This document shows, piece by piece, positions 1-14,759 of a DNA stretch of 64,000 nt. Under the pieces are notes generated by a model. The model had not been told where the DNA came from and searched no databases. It worked only from the letters and a program-made list of their open reading frames with translations. Numbering within the stretch: the stretch's first letter is position 1; every line of letters begins with the position of its first letter. The position numbers and the translations under genes were made by a program. This DNA comes from Acanthosepion esculentum (lineage: Eukaryota; Mollusca; Cephalopoda; Sepiida; Sepiidae): assembly GCA_964036315.1 (NCBI GenBank), contig OZ038479.1, positions 62,439,304 to 62,503,303 of the forward strand, given 5' to 3'.

Positions 1-1881
1 ACGAAGAAAACAAATGAAAATATTGCATATTTTGATCATTTTCAAATGAAAATGCTGAAAACAAATGAAAATATTGCATATTTTGATCATTTTCAAATGA
101 AAACGAAGAAAACAAATGAAAATATTGCATATTTTGATCATTTTCAAATGAAAACGAAGAAAACAAATGAAAATATTGCATATTTTGATCATTTTCAAAT
201 GAAAACGAAGAAAACAAATGAAAATATTGCATATTTTGATCATTTTCAAATGAAAACGAAGAAAACAAATGAAAATATTGCATATTTTGATCATTTTCAA
301 ATGAAAACGAAGAAAACAAATGAAAATATTGCATATTTTGAACATTTTCAAATGAAAATGCTGAAAACAAATGAAAATATTGCATATTTTGATCATTTTC
401 AAATGAAAACGAAGAAAACAAATGAAAATATTGCATATTTTGATCATTTTCAAATGAAAATGCTGAAAACAAATGAGAATATTGCATATTTTGAACATTT
501 TCAAATGAAAACGAAGAAAACAAATGAAAATATTGCATATTTTGATCATTTTCAAATGAAAATGCTGACAAGAAATGAAAATATTGCATATTTTGATCAT
601 TTTCAAATGAAAACGAAGAAAACAAATGAAAATATTGCATATTTTGATCATTTTCAAATGAAAACGAAGAAAACAAATGATAATATTGCATATTTTGATC
701 ATTTTCAAATGAAAACGAAGAAAACAAATGAAAATATTGCATATTCTGATCATTTTCAAATGAAAACGAAGAAAACAAATGAAAATATTGCATATTTTGA
801 ACATTTTCAAATGAAAACGAAGAAAACAAATGAAAATATTGCATATTTTGATCATTTTCAAATGAAAATGCTGAAAACAAATGAAAATATTGCATATTTT
901 GATCATTTTCAAATGAAAACGAAGAAAACAAATGAAAATATTGCATATTTTGATCATTTTCAAATGAAAACGAAGAAAACAAATGAAAATATTGCATATT
1001 TTGATCATTTTCAAATGAAAACGAAGAAAACAAATGAAAATATTGCATATTTTGATCATTTTCAAATGAAAACGAAGAAAACAAATGAAAATATTGCATA
1101 TTTACATCATTTTCAAATGAAAACGAAGAAAACAAATGAAAATATTGCATATTTTGATCATTTTCAAATGAAAACGAAGAAAACAAATGAAAATATTGCA
1201 TATTTTGATCATTTTCAAATGAAAATGCTGAAAACAAATCAGAATATTGCATATTTTGAACATTTTCAAATGAAAACGAAGAAAACAAATGAAAATATTG
1301 CATATTTTGATCATTTTAAAATGAAAATGCTGAAAACAAATGAAAATATTGCATATTTGGATCATTTTCAAATGAAAACGAAGAAAACAAATGAAAATAT
1401 TGCATATTTGGATCATTTTCAAATGAAAATGCTGAAAACAAATGAAAATATTGCATATTTTGATCATTTTCAAATGAAAACGAAGAAAACAAATGAAAAT
1501 ATTGCATATTTTGATCATTTTCAAATGAAAACGAAGAAAACAAATGAAAATATTGCATATTTTGATCATTTTCAAATGAAAACGAAGAAAACAAATGAAA
1601 ATATTGCATATTTTGATCATTTTCAAATGAAAACGAAGAAAACAAATGAAAATATTGCATATTTTGATCATTTTCAAATGAAAACGAAGAAAACAAATGA
1701 AAATATTGCATATTTTGATCATTTTCAATTGAAAACGAAGAAAACAAATAAAAATATTGCATATTTTGATCATTTTCAAATGAAAACGAAGAAAACAAAT
1801 GAAAATATTGCATATTTTGATCATTTTCAAATGAAAACGAAGAAAACAAATGAAAATATTGCATATTTTGATCATTTTCAA

Positions 1882-1913
1882 ATGAAAATATTGCATATTT
1901 TGATCATTTTCAA
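1882..1913. repeat. 32-bp truncated monomer
   Basis: This monomer lacks 19 bp relative to the 51-bp consensus. The missing stretch lies between two copies of CAAATGAAAA inside the normal monomer, so one copy and the intervening bases are gone. This is the product expected from slippage or recombination between that internal direct repeat. The loss shifts the reading frame of the array at this point. Confidence 0.9.
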
Positions 1914-3086
1914 ATGAAAACGAAGAAAACAAATGAAAATATTGCATATTTTGATCATTTTCAAATGAAAATGCTGAAAACAAATGAAAATATTGCATAT
2001 TTTGATCATTTTCAAATGAAAACGAAGAAAACAAATGAAAATATTGCATATTTTGATCATTTTCAAATGAAAATGCTGAAAACAAATGAGAATATTGCAT
2101 ATTTTGAACATTTTCAAATGAAAACGAAGAAAACAAATGAAAATATTGCATATTTTGATCATTTTCAAATGAAAATGCTGACAAGAAATGAAAATATTGC
2201 ATATTTTGATCATTTTCAAATGAAAACGAAGAAAACAAATGAAAATATTGCATATTTTGATCATTTTCAAATGAAAACGAAGAAAACAAATGAAAATATT
2301 GCATATTTTGATCATTTTCAAATGAAAACGAAGAAAACAAATGAAAATATTGCATATTCTGATCATTTTCAAATGAAAACGAAGAAAACAAATGAAAATA
2401 TTGCATATTTTGAACATTTTCAAATGAAAACGAAGAAAACAAATGAAAATATTGCATATTTTGATCATTTTAAAATGAAAATGCTGAAAACAAATGAAAA
2501 TATTGCATATTTGGATCATTTTCAAATGAAAACGAAGAAAACAAATGAAAATATTGCATATTTGGATCATTTTCAAATGAAAATGCTGAAAACAAATGAA
2601 AATATTGCATATTTTGATCATTTTCAAATGAAAACGAAGAAAACAAATGAAAATATTGCATATTTTGATCATTTTCAAATGAAAACGAAGAAAACAAATG
2701 AAAATATTGCATATTTTGATCATTTTCAAATGAAAACGAAGAAAACAAATGAAAATATTGCATATTTTGATCATTTTCAAATGAAAACGAAGAAAACAAA
2801 TGAAAATATTGCATATTTTGATCATTTTCAAATGAAAACGAAGAAAACAAATGAAAATATTGCATATTTACATCATTTTCAAATGAAAACGAAGAAAACA
2901 AATGAAAATATTGCATATTTTGATCATTTTCAAATGAAAACGAAGAAAACAAATGAAAATATTGCATATTTTGATCATTTTCAAATGAAAATGCTGAAAA
3001 CAAATTAGAATATTGCATATTTTGAACATTTTCAAATGAAAACGAAGAAAACAAATGAAAATATTGCATATTTTGATCATTTTCAA

Positions 3087-3128
3087 ATGAAAACAAATGA
3101 AAATATTTCATATTTGGATCATTTTCAA
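3087..3128. repeat. 42-bp short monomer with TTTCAT variant
   Basis: A 9-bp shortened monomer: the ACGAAGAAA segment is absent, so ATGAAAAC joins directly to AAATGAAAAT. Other 42-bp monomers occur at 3588-3629 and repeatedly in blocks 1 and 3. This one also carries TTTCAT in place of TTGCAT, the same substitution that marks the duplication edges further right. It is followed by GGATC, so its relation to them is uncertain. Confidence 0.85.
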
Positions 3129-5849
3129 ATGAAAATGCTGAAAACAAATGAAAATATTGCATATTTTGATCATTTTCAAATGAAAACGAAGAAAACAAAT
3201 GAAAATATTGCATATTTTGATCATTTTCAAATGAAAACGAAGAAAACAAATGAAAATATTGCATATTTTGATCATTTTCAAATGAAAACGAAGAAAACAA
3301 ATGAAAATATTGCATATTTTGATCATTTTCAAATGAAAACGAAGAAAACAAATGAAAATATTGCATATTTTGATCATTTTCAAATGAAAACGAAGAAAAC
3401 AAATGAAAATATTGCATATTTTGATCATTTTCAATTGAAAACGAAGAAAACAAATAAAAATATTGCATATTTTGATCATTTTCAAATGAAAACGAAGAAA
3501 ACAAATGAAAATATTGCATATTTTGATCATTTTCAAATGAAAACGAAGAAAACAAATGAAAATATTGCATATTTTGATCATTTTCAAATGAAAACAAATG
3601 AAAATATTGCATATTTTGATCATTTTCAAATGAAAACGAAGAAAACAAATGAAAATATTGCATATTTTGATCATTTTCAAATGAAAATGCTGAAAACAAA
3701 TGAAAATATTGCATATTTTGATCATTTTCAAATGAAAACGAAGAAAACAAATGAAAATATTGCATATTTTGATCATTTTCAAATGAAAATGCTGAAAACA
3801 AATGAGAATATTGCATATTTTGAACATTTTCAAATGAAAACGAAGAAAACAAATGAAAATATTGCATATTTTGATCATTTTCAAATGAAAATGCTGACAA
3901 GAAATGAAAATATTGCATATTTTGATCATTTTCAAATGAAAACGAAGAAAACAAATGAAAATATTGCATATTTTGATCATTTTCAAATGAAAACGAAGAA
4001 AACAAATGAAAATATTGCATATTTTGATCATTTTCAAATGAAAACGAAGAAAACAAATGAAAATATTGCATATTCTGATCATTTTCAAATGAAAACGAAG
4101 AAAACAAATGAAAATATTGCATATTTTGAACATTTTCAAATGAAAACGAAGAAAACAAATGAAAATATTGCATATTTTGATCATTTTCAAATGAAAACGA
4201 AGAAAACAGATGAAAATATTGCATATTTTGCTCATTTTCAAATGAAAACGAAGAAAACAAATGAAAATATTGCATATTTTGATCATTTTCAAATGAAAAC
4301 GAAGAAAACAAATGAAAATATTGCATATTTTGATCATTTTCAAATGAAAACAAATGAAAATATTGCATATTTTGATCATTTTCAAATGAAAACGAAGAAA
4401 ACAAATGAAAATATTGCATATTTTGATCATTTTCAAATGAAAACGAAGAAAACAAATGAAAATATTGCATATTTTGATCATTTTCAAATGAAAATGCTGA
4501 AAACAAATCAGAATATTGCATATTTTGAACATTTTCAAATGAAAACGAAGAAAACAAATGAAAATATTGCATATTTTGATCATTTTAAAATGAAAATGCT
4601 GAAAACAAATGAAAATATTGCATATTTGGATCATTTTCAAATGAAAACGAAGAAAACAAATGAAAATATTGCATATTTGGATCATTTTCAAATGAAAATG
4701 CTGAAAACAAATGAAAATATTGCATATTTTGATCATTTTCAAATGAAAACGAAGAAAACAAATGAAAATATTGCATATTTTGATCATTTTCAAATGAAAA
4801 CGAAGAAAACAAATGAAAATATTGCATATTTTGATCATTTTCAAATGAAAACGAAGAAAACAAATGAAAATATTGCATATTTTGATCATTTTCAAATGAA
4901 AACGAAGAAAACAAATGAAAATATTGCATATTTTGATCATTTTCAAATGAAAACGAAGAAAACAAATGAAAATATTGCATATTTACATCATTTTCAAATG
5001 AAAACGAAGAAAACAAATGAAAATATTGCATATTTTGATCATTTTCAAATGAAAACGAAGAAAACAAATGAAAATATTGCATATTTTGATCATTTTCAAA
5101 TGAAAATGCTGAAAACAAATTAGAATATTGCATATTTTGAACATTTTCAAATGAAAACGAAGAAAACAAATGAAAATATTGCATATTTTGATCATTTTAA
5201 AATGAAAATGCTGAAAACAAATGAAAATATTGCATATTTGGATCATTTTCAAATGAAAACGAAGAAAACAAATGAAAATATTGCATATTTGGATCATTTT
5301 CAAATGAAAATGCTGAAAAAAAATGAAAATATTGCATATTTTGATCATTTTCAAATGAAAACGAAGAAAACAAATGAAAATATTGCATATTTTGATCATT
5401 TTCAAATGAAAACGAAGAAAACAAATGAAAATATTGCATATTTTGATCATTTTCAAATGAAAATGCTGAAAACAAATGAAAATATTGCATATTTTGATCA
5501 TTTTCAAATGAAAACGAAGAAAACAGATGAAAATATTGCATATTTTGCTCATTTTCAAATGAAAACGAAGAAAACAAATGAAAATATTGCATATTTTGAT
5601 CATTTTCAAATGAAAACGAAGAAAACAAATGAAAATATTGCATATTTTGATCATTTTCAAATGAAAACAAATGAAAATATTGCATATTTTGATCATTTTC
5701 AAATGAAAACGAAGAAAACAAATGAAAATATTGCATATTTTGATCATTTTCAAATGAAAATGCTGAAAACAAATGAAAATATTGCATATTTTGATCATTT
5801 TCAAATGAAAACGAAGAAAACAAATGAAAATATTGCATATTTTGATCAT

Positions 5850-8700
5850 TTTCAAATGAAAACGAAGAAAACAAATGAAAATATTGCATATTTTGATAAT
5901 TTTCAAATGAAAACGAAGAAAACAAAGGAAAATATTGCATATTTTGATCATTTTCAAATGAAAACGAAGAAAACAATTGAAAATATTGCATATTTTGAAC
6001 ATTTTCAAATGAAAACGAAGAAAACAAATGAAAATATTGCATATTTTGATCATTTTCAAATGAAAATGCTGAAAACAAATGAAAATATTGCATATTTTGA
6101 TCATTTTCAAATGAAAACGAAAAAACAAATGAAAATATTGCATATTTTGACAAATTTCAAATGAAAACGACGAAAACAAATGAAAATATTGCATATTTTG
6201 ATCATTTTCAAATGAAAATGCTGAAAACAAATGAAAATATTGCATATTTTGATCATTTTCAAATGAAAACGAAGAAAACAAATGAAAATATTGAATATTT
6301 TGCTCATTTTCAAATGAAAACGAAGAAAACAAATGAAAATATTGCATATTTTGATCATTTTCAAATGAAAACGAAGAAAACAATTGAAAATATTGCATAT
6401 TTTGATCATTTTCAAATGAAAACGAAGAAAACAAATGAAAATATTGCATATTTTGATCATTTTCAAATGTAAATGCTGACAACAAATGAGAATATTGCAT
6501 ATTTTGAACATTTTCAAATGAAAACGAAGAAAACAAATGAAAATATTGCATATTTTGATCATTTTCAAATGAAAATGCTGAAAACAAATGAAAATATTGC
6601 ATATTTTGATCATTTTCAAATGAAAACGAAGAAAACAAATGAAAATATTGCAAATTTTGATCATTTTCAAATGAAAACGAAGAAAACAAATGAAAATATT
6701 GCATATTTTGATCATTTTCAAATGAAAACGACGAAAACAAATGAAAATATTGCATATTTTGATAATTTTCAAATGAAAATGCTGAAAACAAATGAAAATA
6801 TTGCATATTTTGATCATTTTCAAATGAAAACGAAGAAAACAAATGAAAATATTGCATATTTTGATCATTTTCAAATGAAAACGAAGAAAACAAATGAAAA
6901 TATTGCATATTTTGATCATTTTCAAATGAAAACGAAGAAAACAAATGAAAATATTGCATATTTTGATCATTTTCAAATGAAAACGAAGAAAACAAATGAA
7001 AATATTGCATATTTTGATCATTTTCAAATGAAAATGCTGAAAACAAATGAGAATATTGCATATTTTGAACATTTTCAAATGAAAACGAAGAAAACAAAGG
7101 AAAATATTGCATACTTTGATCATTTTCAAATGAAAATGCTGAAAAGAAATGAAAATATTGCATATTTTGCTCATTTTTAAATGAAAACGAAGAAAACAAA
7201 TGAAAATATTGCATATTTTGATCATTTTCAAATGAAAACGAAGAAAACAAATGAAAATATTGCATATTTTGAACATTTTCAAATGAAAACGAAGAAAACA
7301 AAGGAAAATATTGCATATTTTGATTATTTTCAAATGAAAATGCTGAAAAGAAATGAAAATATTGCATATTTTGATCATTTTCAAATGAAAACGAAGAAAA
7401 CAAATGAAAATATTGCATATTTGGATCATTTTCAAATGAAAATGCTGAAAACAAATGAAAATATTGCATATTTTGATCATTTTCAAATGAAAACGAAGAA
7501 AACAAATGAAAATATTGCATATTTTGATCATTTTCAAATGAAAACGAAGAAAACAAATGAAAATATTGCATATTTTGATCATTTTCAAATGAAAACGAAG
7601 AAAACAAATGAAAATATTGCATATTTTGATCATTTTCAAATGAAAACGAAGAAAACAAATGAAAATATTGCATATCTTGATCATTTTCAAATGAAAATGC
7701 TGAAAATAAATGAAAATATTGCATATATTGCTCATTTTCAAATGAAAACAAAGAAAACAAATGAAAATATTGCATATTTTGATCATTTTCAAATGAAAAC
7801 GAAGAAAACAAATGAAAATATTGCATATTTTGAACATTTTCAAATGAAAACGAAGAAAACAAATGAAAATATTGCATATTTTGATCATTTTCAAATGAAA
7901 ACGAAGAAAACAAATGAAAATATTGCATATTTTGATCATTTTCAATTGAAAACGAAGAAAACAAATAAAAATATTGCATATTTTGATCATTTTCAAAAGA
8001 AAACGAAGAAAACAAATGAAAATATTGCATATTTTGATCATTTTCAAATGAAAACGAAGAAAACAAATGAAAATATTGCATATTTTGAACATTTTCAAAT
8101 GAAAACGAAGAAAACAAAGGAAAATATTGCATATTTTGATCATTTTCAAATGAAAATGCTGAAAAGAAATGAAAATATTGCATATTTTGATCATTTTCAA
8201 ATGAAAACGAAGAAAACAAATGAAAATATTGCATATTTGGATCATTTTCAAATGAAAATGCTGAAAACAAATGAAAATATTGCATATTTTGATCATTTTC
8301 AAATGAAAACGAAGGAAACAAATGAAAATATTGCATATTTTGATCATTTTCAAATGAAAACGAAGAAAACAAAGGAAAATATTGCATATTTTGATCATTT
8401 TCAAATGAAAATGCTGAAAACAAATGAAAATATTGCATATTTTGATCATTTTCAAATGAAAACGAAGAAAACAAATGAAAATATTGCATATTTTGATCAT
8501 TTTCAATTGAAAACGAAGAAAACAAATAAAAATATTGCATATTTTGATCATTTTCAAATGAAAACGAAGAAAACAAATGAAAATATTGCATATTTTGATA
8601 ATTTCAAATGAAAACGAAGAAAACAAATGAAAATATTGCATATTTTGATCATTTTCAAATGAAAATGCTGAAAACAAATGAAAATATTGCATATTTTGAT
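5850..8700. repeat. Satellite segment duplicated 8.9 kb to the right
   Basis: The run of variant monomers here recurs in the same order at about 14760-17660. Shared private marks include GACAAATTTC (6149 and 15059), ATGTAAATGCTGAC (6468 and 15378), TTTTTAAATG (7175 and 16136) and the one-base-deleted GATAATTTCAAATG (8598 and 17559). The offset is 8910 bp on the left and 8961 bp on the right. The 51-bp change is one monomer gained or lost near 7.0/15.9 kb. The outer limits are approximate. Confidence 0.85.
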
Positions 8701-8811
8701 CATTTTCAAATGAAAACAAAGAAAACAAATGAAAATATTGCATATTTTCATCATTTTCAAATGAAAACGAAGAAAACAAAGGAAAATATTGCATATTTTG
8801 ATTATTTTCAA

Positions 8812-11800
8812 ATGAAAATGCTGAAAAGAAATGAAAATATTGCATATTTTCATCATTTTCAAATGAAAACGAAGAAAACAAATGAAAATATTGCATATTT
8901 GGATCATTTTCAAATGAAAATGCTGAAAACAAATGAAAATATTGCATATATTGCTCATTTTCAAATGAAAACGAAGAAAACAAATGAAAATATTGCATAT
9001 TTTTATCATTTTCAAATGAAAACGAAGAAAACAAATGAAAATATTGCATATTTTGATCATTTTCAAATGAAAATGCTGAAAACAAATGAAAATATTGCAT
9101 ATTTTGATCATTTTCAAATGAAAACGAAGAAAACAAATGAAAATATTGCATATTTGGATGATTTTCAAATGAAAATGCTGAAAACAAATGAAAATATTGC
9201 ATATTTTGATCATTTTCAAATGAAAACGAAGAAAACAAATGAAAATATTGCATATTTTGAACATTTTCAAATGAAAACGAAGAAAACAAAGGAAAATATT
9301 GCATATTTTGATCATTTTCAAATGAAAATGCTGAAAAGAAATGAAAATATTGCATATTTTGATCATTTTCAAATGAAAACGAAGAAAACAAATGAAAATA
9401 TTGCATATTTGGATCATTTTCAAATGAAAATGCTGAAAACAAATGAAAATATTGCATATTTTGATCATTAACAAATGAAAACGAAGAAAACAAATGAAAA
9501 TATTGCATATTTTGATCATTTTCAATTGAAAACGAAGAAAACAAATAAAAATATTGCATATTTTGATCATTTTCAAATGAAAACGAAGAAAACAAATGAA
9601 AATATTGCATATTTTGATCATTTTCAAATGAAAACGAAGAAAACAAATGAAAATATTGCATATTTTGAACATTTTCAAATGAAAACGAAGAAAACAAAGG
9701 AAAATATTGCATATTTTGATCATTTTCAAATGAAAATGCTGAAAAGAAATGAAAATATTGCATATTTTGATCATTTTCAAATGAAAACGAAGAAAACAAA
9801 TGAAAATATTGCATATTTGGATCATTTTCAAATGAAAATGCTGAAAACAAATGAAAATATTGCATATTTTGATCATTTTCAAATGAAAACGAAGAAAACA
9901 AATGAAAATATTGCATATTTTGATCATTTTCAAATGAAAACGAAGAAAACAAAGGAAAATATTGCATATTTTGATCATTTTCAAATGAAAACGAAGAAAA
10001 CAAATGAAAATATTGCATATTTTGATCATTTTCAAATGAAAATGCTGAAAACAAATGAAAATATTGCATATTTTGATCATTTTCAAATGAAAACGAAGAA
10101 AACAAATGAAAATATTGCATATTTTGAACATTTTCAAATGAAAACGAAGAAAACAAATGAAAATATTGCATATTTTGATCATTTTCAAATGAAAACGAAG
10201 AAAACAAATGAAAATATTGCATATTTTGATCATTTTCAATTGAAAACGAAGAAAACAAATAAAAATATTGCATATTTTGATCATTTTCAAAAGAAAACGA
10301 AGAAAACAAATGAAAATATTGCATATTTTGATCATTTTCAAATGAAAATGCTGAAAAGAAATGAAAATATTGCATATTTTCATCATTTTCAAATGAAAAC
10401 GAAGAAAACAAAGGAAAATATTGCATATTTGGATCATTTTCAAATGAAAATGCTGAAAACAAATGAAAATATTGCATATATTGCTCATTTTCAAATGAAA
10501 ACGAAGAAAACAAATGAAAATATTGCATATTTTTATCATTTTCCAATGAAAACGAAGAAAACAAATGAAAATATTGCATATTTTGATCATTTTCAAATGA
10601 AAATGCTGAAAACAAATGAAAATATTGCATATTTTGATCATTTTCAAATGAAAACGAAGAAAACAAATGAAAATATTGCATATTTGGATGATTTTCAAAT
10701 GAAAATGCTGAAAACAAATGAAAATATTGCATATTTTGATCATTTTCAAATGAAAACGAAGAAAACAAATGAAAATATTGCATATTTTAAACATTTTCAA
10801 ATGAAAACGAAGAAAACAAAGGAAAATATTGCATATTTTGATCATTTTCAAATGAAAATGCTGAAAAGAAATGAAAATATTGCATATTTTGATCATTTTC
10901 AAATGAAAACGAAGAAAACAAATGAAAATATTGCATATTTGGATCATTTTCAAATGAAAATGCTGAAAACAAATGAAAATATTGCATATTTTGATCATTA
11001 ACAAATGAAAACGAAGAAAACAAATGAAAATATTGCATATTTTGATCATTTTCAATTGAAAACGAAGAAAACAAATAAAAATATTGCATATTTTGATCAT
11101 TTTCAAATGAAAACGAAGAAAACAAATGAAAATATTGCATATTTTGATCATTTTCAAATGAAAACGAAGAAAACAAATGAAAATATTGCATATTTTGAAC
11201 ATTTTCAAATGAAAACGAAGAAAACAAAGGAAAATATTGCATATTTTGATCATTTTCAAATGAAAATGCTGAAAAGAAATGAAAATATTGCATATTTTGA
11301 TCATTTTCAAATGAAAACGAAGAAAACAAATGAAAATATTGCATATTTGGATCATTTTCAAATGAAAATGCTGAAAACAAATGAAAATATTGCATATTTT
11401 GATCATTTTCAAATGAAAACGAAGAAAACAAATGAAAATATTGCATATTTTGATCATTTTCAAATGAAAACGAAGAAAACAAAGGAAAATATTGCATATT
11501 TTGATCATTTTCAAATGAAAACGAAGAAAACAAATGAAAATATTGCATATTTTGATCATTTTCAAATGAAAATGCTGAAAACAAATGAAAATATTGCATA
11601 TTTTGATCATTTTCAAATGAAAACGAAGAAAACAAATGAAAATATTGCATATTTTGAACATTTTCAAATGAAAACGAAGAAAACAAATGAAAATATTGCA
11701 TATTTTGATCATTTTCAAATGAAAACGAAGAAAACAAATGAAAATATTGCATATTTTGATCATTTTCAATTGAAAACGAAGAAAACAAATAAAAATATTG

Positions 11801-11871
11801 CATATTTTGATCATTTTCAAAAGAAAACGAAGAAAACAAATGAAAATATTGCATATTTTGATCATTTTCAA
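8812..11871. repeat. Two tandem copies of a 1530-bp (30-monomer) higher-order repeat
   Basis: Units 8812-10341 and 10342-11871 carry the same ordered series of variant monomers, exactly 1530 bp (30 x 51) apart. Anchors are AAGAAATG followed by TTTTCATCATT, then TATATTGCTCA, TTTTTATCATT, TTGGATGATT and the stop-bearing GATCATTAACAAATG (9465 and 10995). Differences noticed in unit 2 are AAATGAAAA to AAGGAAAA near 10408, TTTTCAA to TTTTCCA near 10542, and TTTTGAACA to TTTTAAACA near 10789. The pattern ends at 11872, where the next monomer is of the other class. Confidence 0.85.
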
Positions 11872-14759
11872 ATGAAAACGAAGAAAACAAATGAAAATAT
11901 TGCATATTTTGAACATTTTCAAATGAAAACGAAGAAAACAAAGGAAAATATTGCATATTTTGATCATTTTCAAATGAAAATGCTGAAAAGAAATGAAAAT
12001 ATTGCATATTTTGATCATTTTCAAATGAAAACGAAGAAAACAAATGAAAATATTGCATATTTGGATCATTTTCAAATGAAAATGCTGAAAACAAATGAAA
12101 ATATTGCATATTTTGATCATTTTCAAATGAAAACGAAGGAAACAAATGAAAATATTGCATATTTTGATCATTTTCAAATGAAAACGAAGAAAACAAAGGA
12201 AAATATTGCATATTTTGATCATTTTCAAATGAAAATGCTGAAAACAAATGAAAATATTGCATATTTTGATCATTTTCAAATGAAAACGAAGAAAACAAAT
12301 GAAAATATTGCATATTTTGATCATTTTCAATTGAAAACGAAGAAAACAAATAAAAATATTGCATATTTTGATCATTTTCAAATGAAAACGAAGAAAACAA
12401 ATGAAAATATTGCATATTTTGATAATTTCAAATGAAAACGAAGAAAACAAATGAAAATATTGCATATTTTGATCATTTTCAAATGAAAATGCTGAAAACA
12501 AATGAAAATATTGCATATTTTGATCATTTTCAAATGAAAACAAAGAAAACAAATGAAAATATTGCATATTTTGATCATTTTCAAATGAAAATGCTGAAAA
12601 CAAATGAGAATATTGCATATTTTGAACATTTTCAAATGAAAACGAAGAAAACAAAGGAAAATATTGCATATTTTGATCATTTTCAAATGAAAATGCTGAA
12701 AAGAAATGAAAATATTGCATATTTTGCTCATTTTCAAATGAAAACGAAGAAAACAAATGAAAATATTGCATATTTTGATCATTTTCAAATGAAAACGAAG
12801 AAAACAAATGAAAATATTGCATATTTTGAACATTTTCAAATGAAAACGAAGAAAACAAAGGAAAATATTGCATATTTTGATTATTTTCAAATGAAAATGC
12901 TGAAAAGAAATGAAAATATTGCATATTTTCATCATTTTCAAATGAAAACGAAGAAAACAAATGAAAATATTGCATATTTGGATCATTTTCAAATGAAAAT
13001 GCTGAAAACAAATGAAAATATTGCATATATTGCTCATTTTCAAATGAAAACGAAGAAAACAAATGAAAATATTGCATATTTTTATCATTTTCAAATGAAA
13101 ACGAAGAAAACAAATGAAAATATTGCATATTTTGATCATTTTCAAATGAAAATGCTGAAAAAAAATGAAAATATTGCATATTTTGATCATTTTCAAATGA
13201 AAACGAAGAAAACAAATGAAAATATTGCATATTTGGATGATTTTCAAATGAAAATGCTGAAAAATGAAAATATTGCATATTTTGATCATTTTCAAATGAA
13301 AACGAAGAAAACAAATGAAAATATTGCATATTTTGAACATTTTCAAATGAAAACGAAGAAAACAAAGGAAAATATTGCATATTTTGATCATTTTCAAATG
13401 AAAATGCTGAAAAGAAATGAAAATATTGCATATTTTGATCATTTTCAAATGAAAACGAAGAAAACAAATGAAAATATTGCATATTTGGATCATTTTCAAA
13501 TGAAAATGCTGAAAACAAATGAAAATATTGCATATTTTGATCATTTTCAAATGAAAACGAAGAAAACAAATGAAAATATTGCATATTTTGATCATTTTCA
13601 AATGAAAACGAAGAAAACAAAGGAAAATATTGCATATTTTGATCATTTTCAAATGAAAACGAAGAAAACAAATGAAAATATTGCATATTTTGATCATTTT
13701 CAAATGAAAATGCTGAAAACAAATGAAAATATTGCATATTTTGATCATTTTCAAATGAAAACGAAGAAAACAAATGAAAATATTGCATATTTTGATCATT
13801 TTCAAATGAAAATGCTGAAAACAAATGAGAATATTGCATATTTTGAACATTTTCAAATGAAAACGAAGAAAACAAAGGAAAATATTGCATATTTTGATCA
13901 TTTTCAAATGAAAATGCTGAAAAGAAATGAAAATATTGCATATTTTGATCATTTTTAAATGAAAACGAAGAAAACAAATGAAAATATTGCATATTTCGAT
14001 CATTTTCAAATGAAAACGAAGAAAACAAATGAAAATATTGCATATTTTGAACATTTTCAAATGAAAACGAAGAAAACAAAGGAAAATATTGCATATTTTG
14101 ATTATTTTCAAATGAAAATGCTGAAAAGAAATGAAAATATTGCATATTTTGATCATTTTCAAATGAAAACGAAGAAAACAAATGAAAATATTGCATATTT
14201 GGATCATTTTCAAATGAAAATGCTGAAAACAAATGAAAATATTGCATATTTTGATCATTTTCAAATGAAAACGAAGAAAACAAATGAAAATATTGCATAT
14301 TTTGATCATTTTCAAATGAAAACGAAGAAAACAAATGAAAATATTGCATATTTTGATCATTTTCAAATGAAAACGAAGAAAACAAATGAAAATATTGCAT
14401 ATTTTGATCATTTTCAAATGAAAACGAAGAAAACAAATGAAAATATTGCATATCTTGATCATTTTCAAATGAAAATGCTGAAAACAAATGAAAATATTGC
14501 ATATATTGCTCATTTTCAAATGAAAACAAAGAAAACAAATGAAAATATTGCATATTTTGATCATTTTCAAATGAAAACGAAGAAAACAAATGAAAATATT
14601 GCATATTTTGAACATTTTCAAATGAAAACGAAGAAAACAAATGAAAATATTGCATATTTTGATCATTTTCAAATGAAAACAAATGAAAATATTGCATATT
14701 TTGATCATTTTCAAATGAAAACGAAGAAAACAAATGAAAATATTGCATATTTTGATCAT

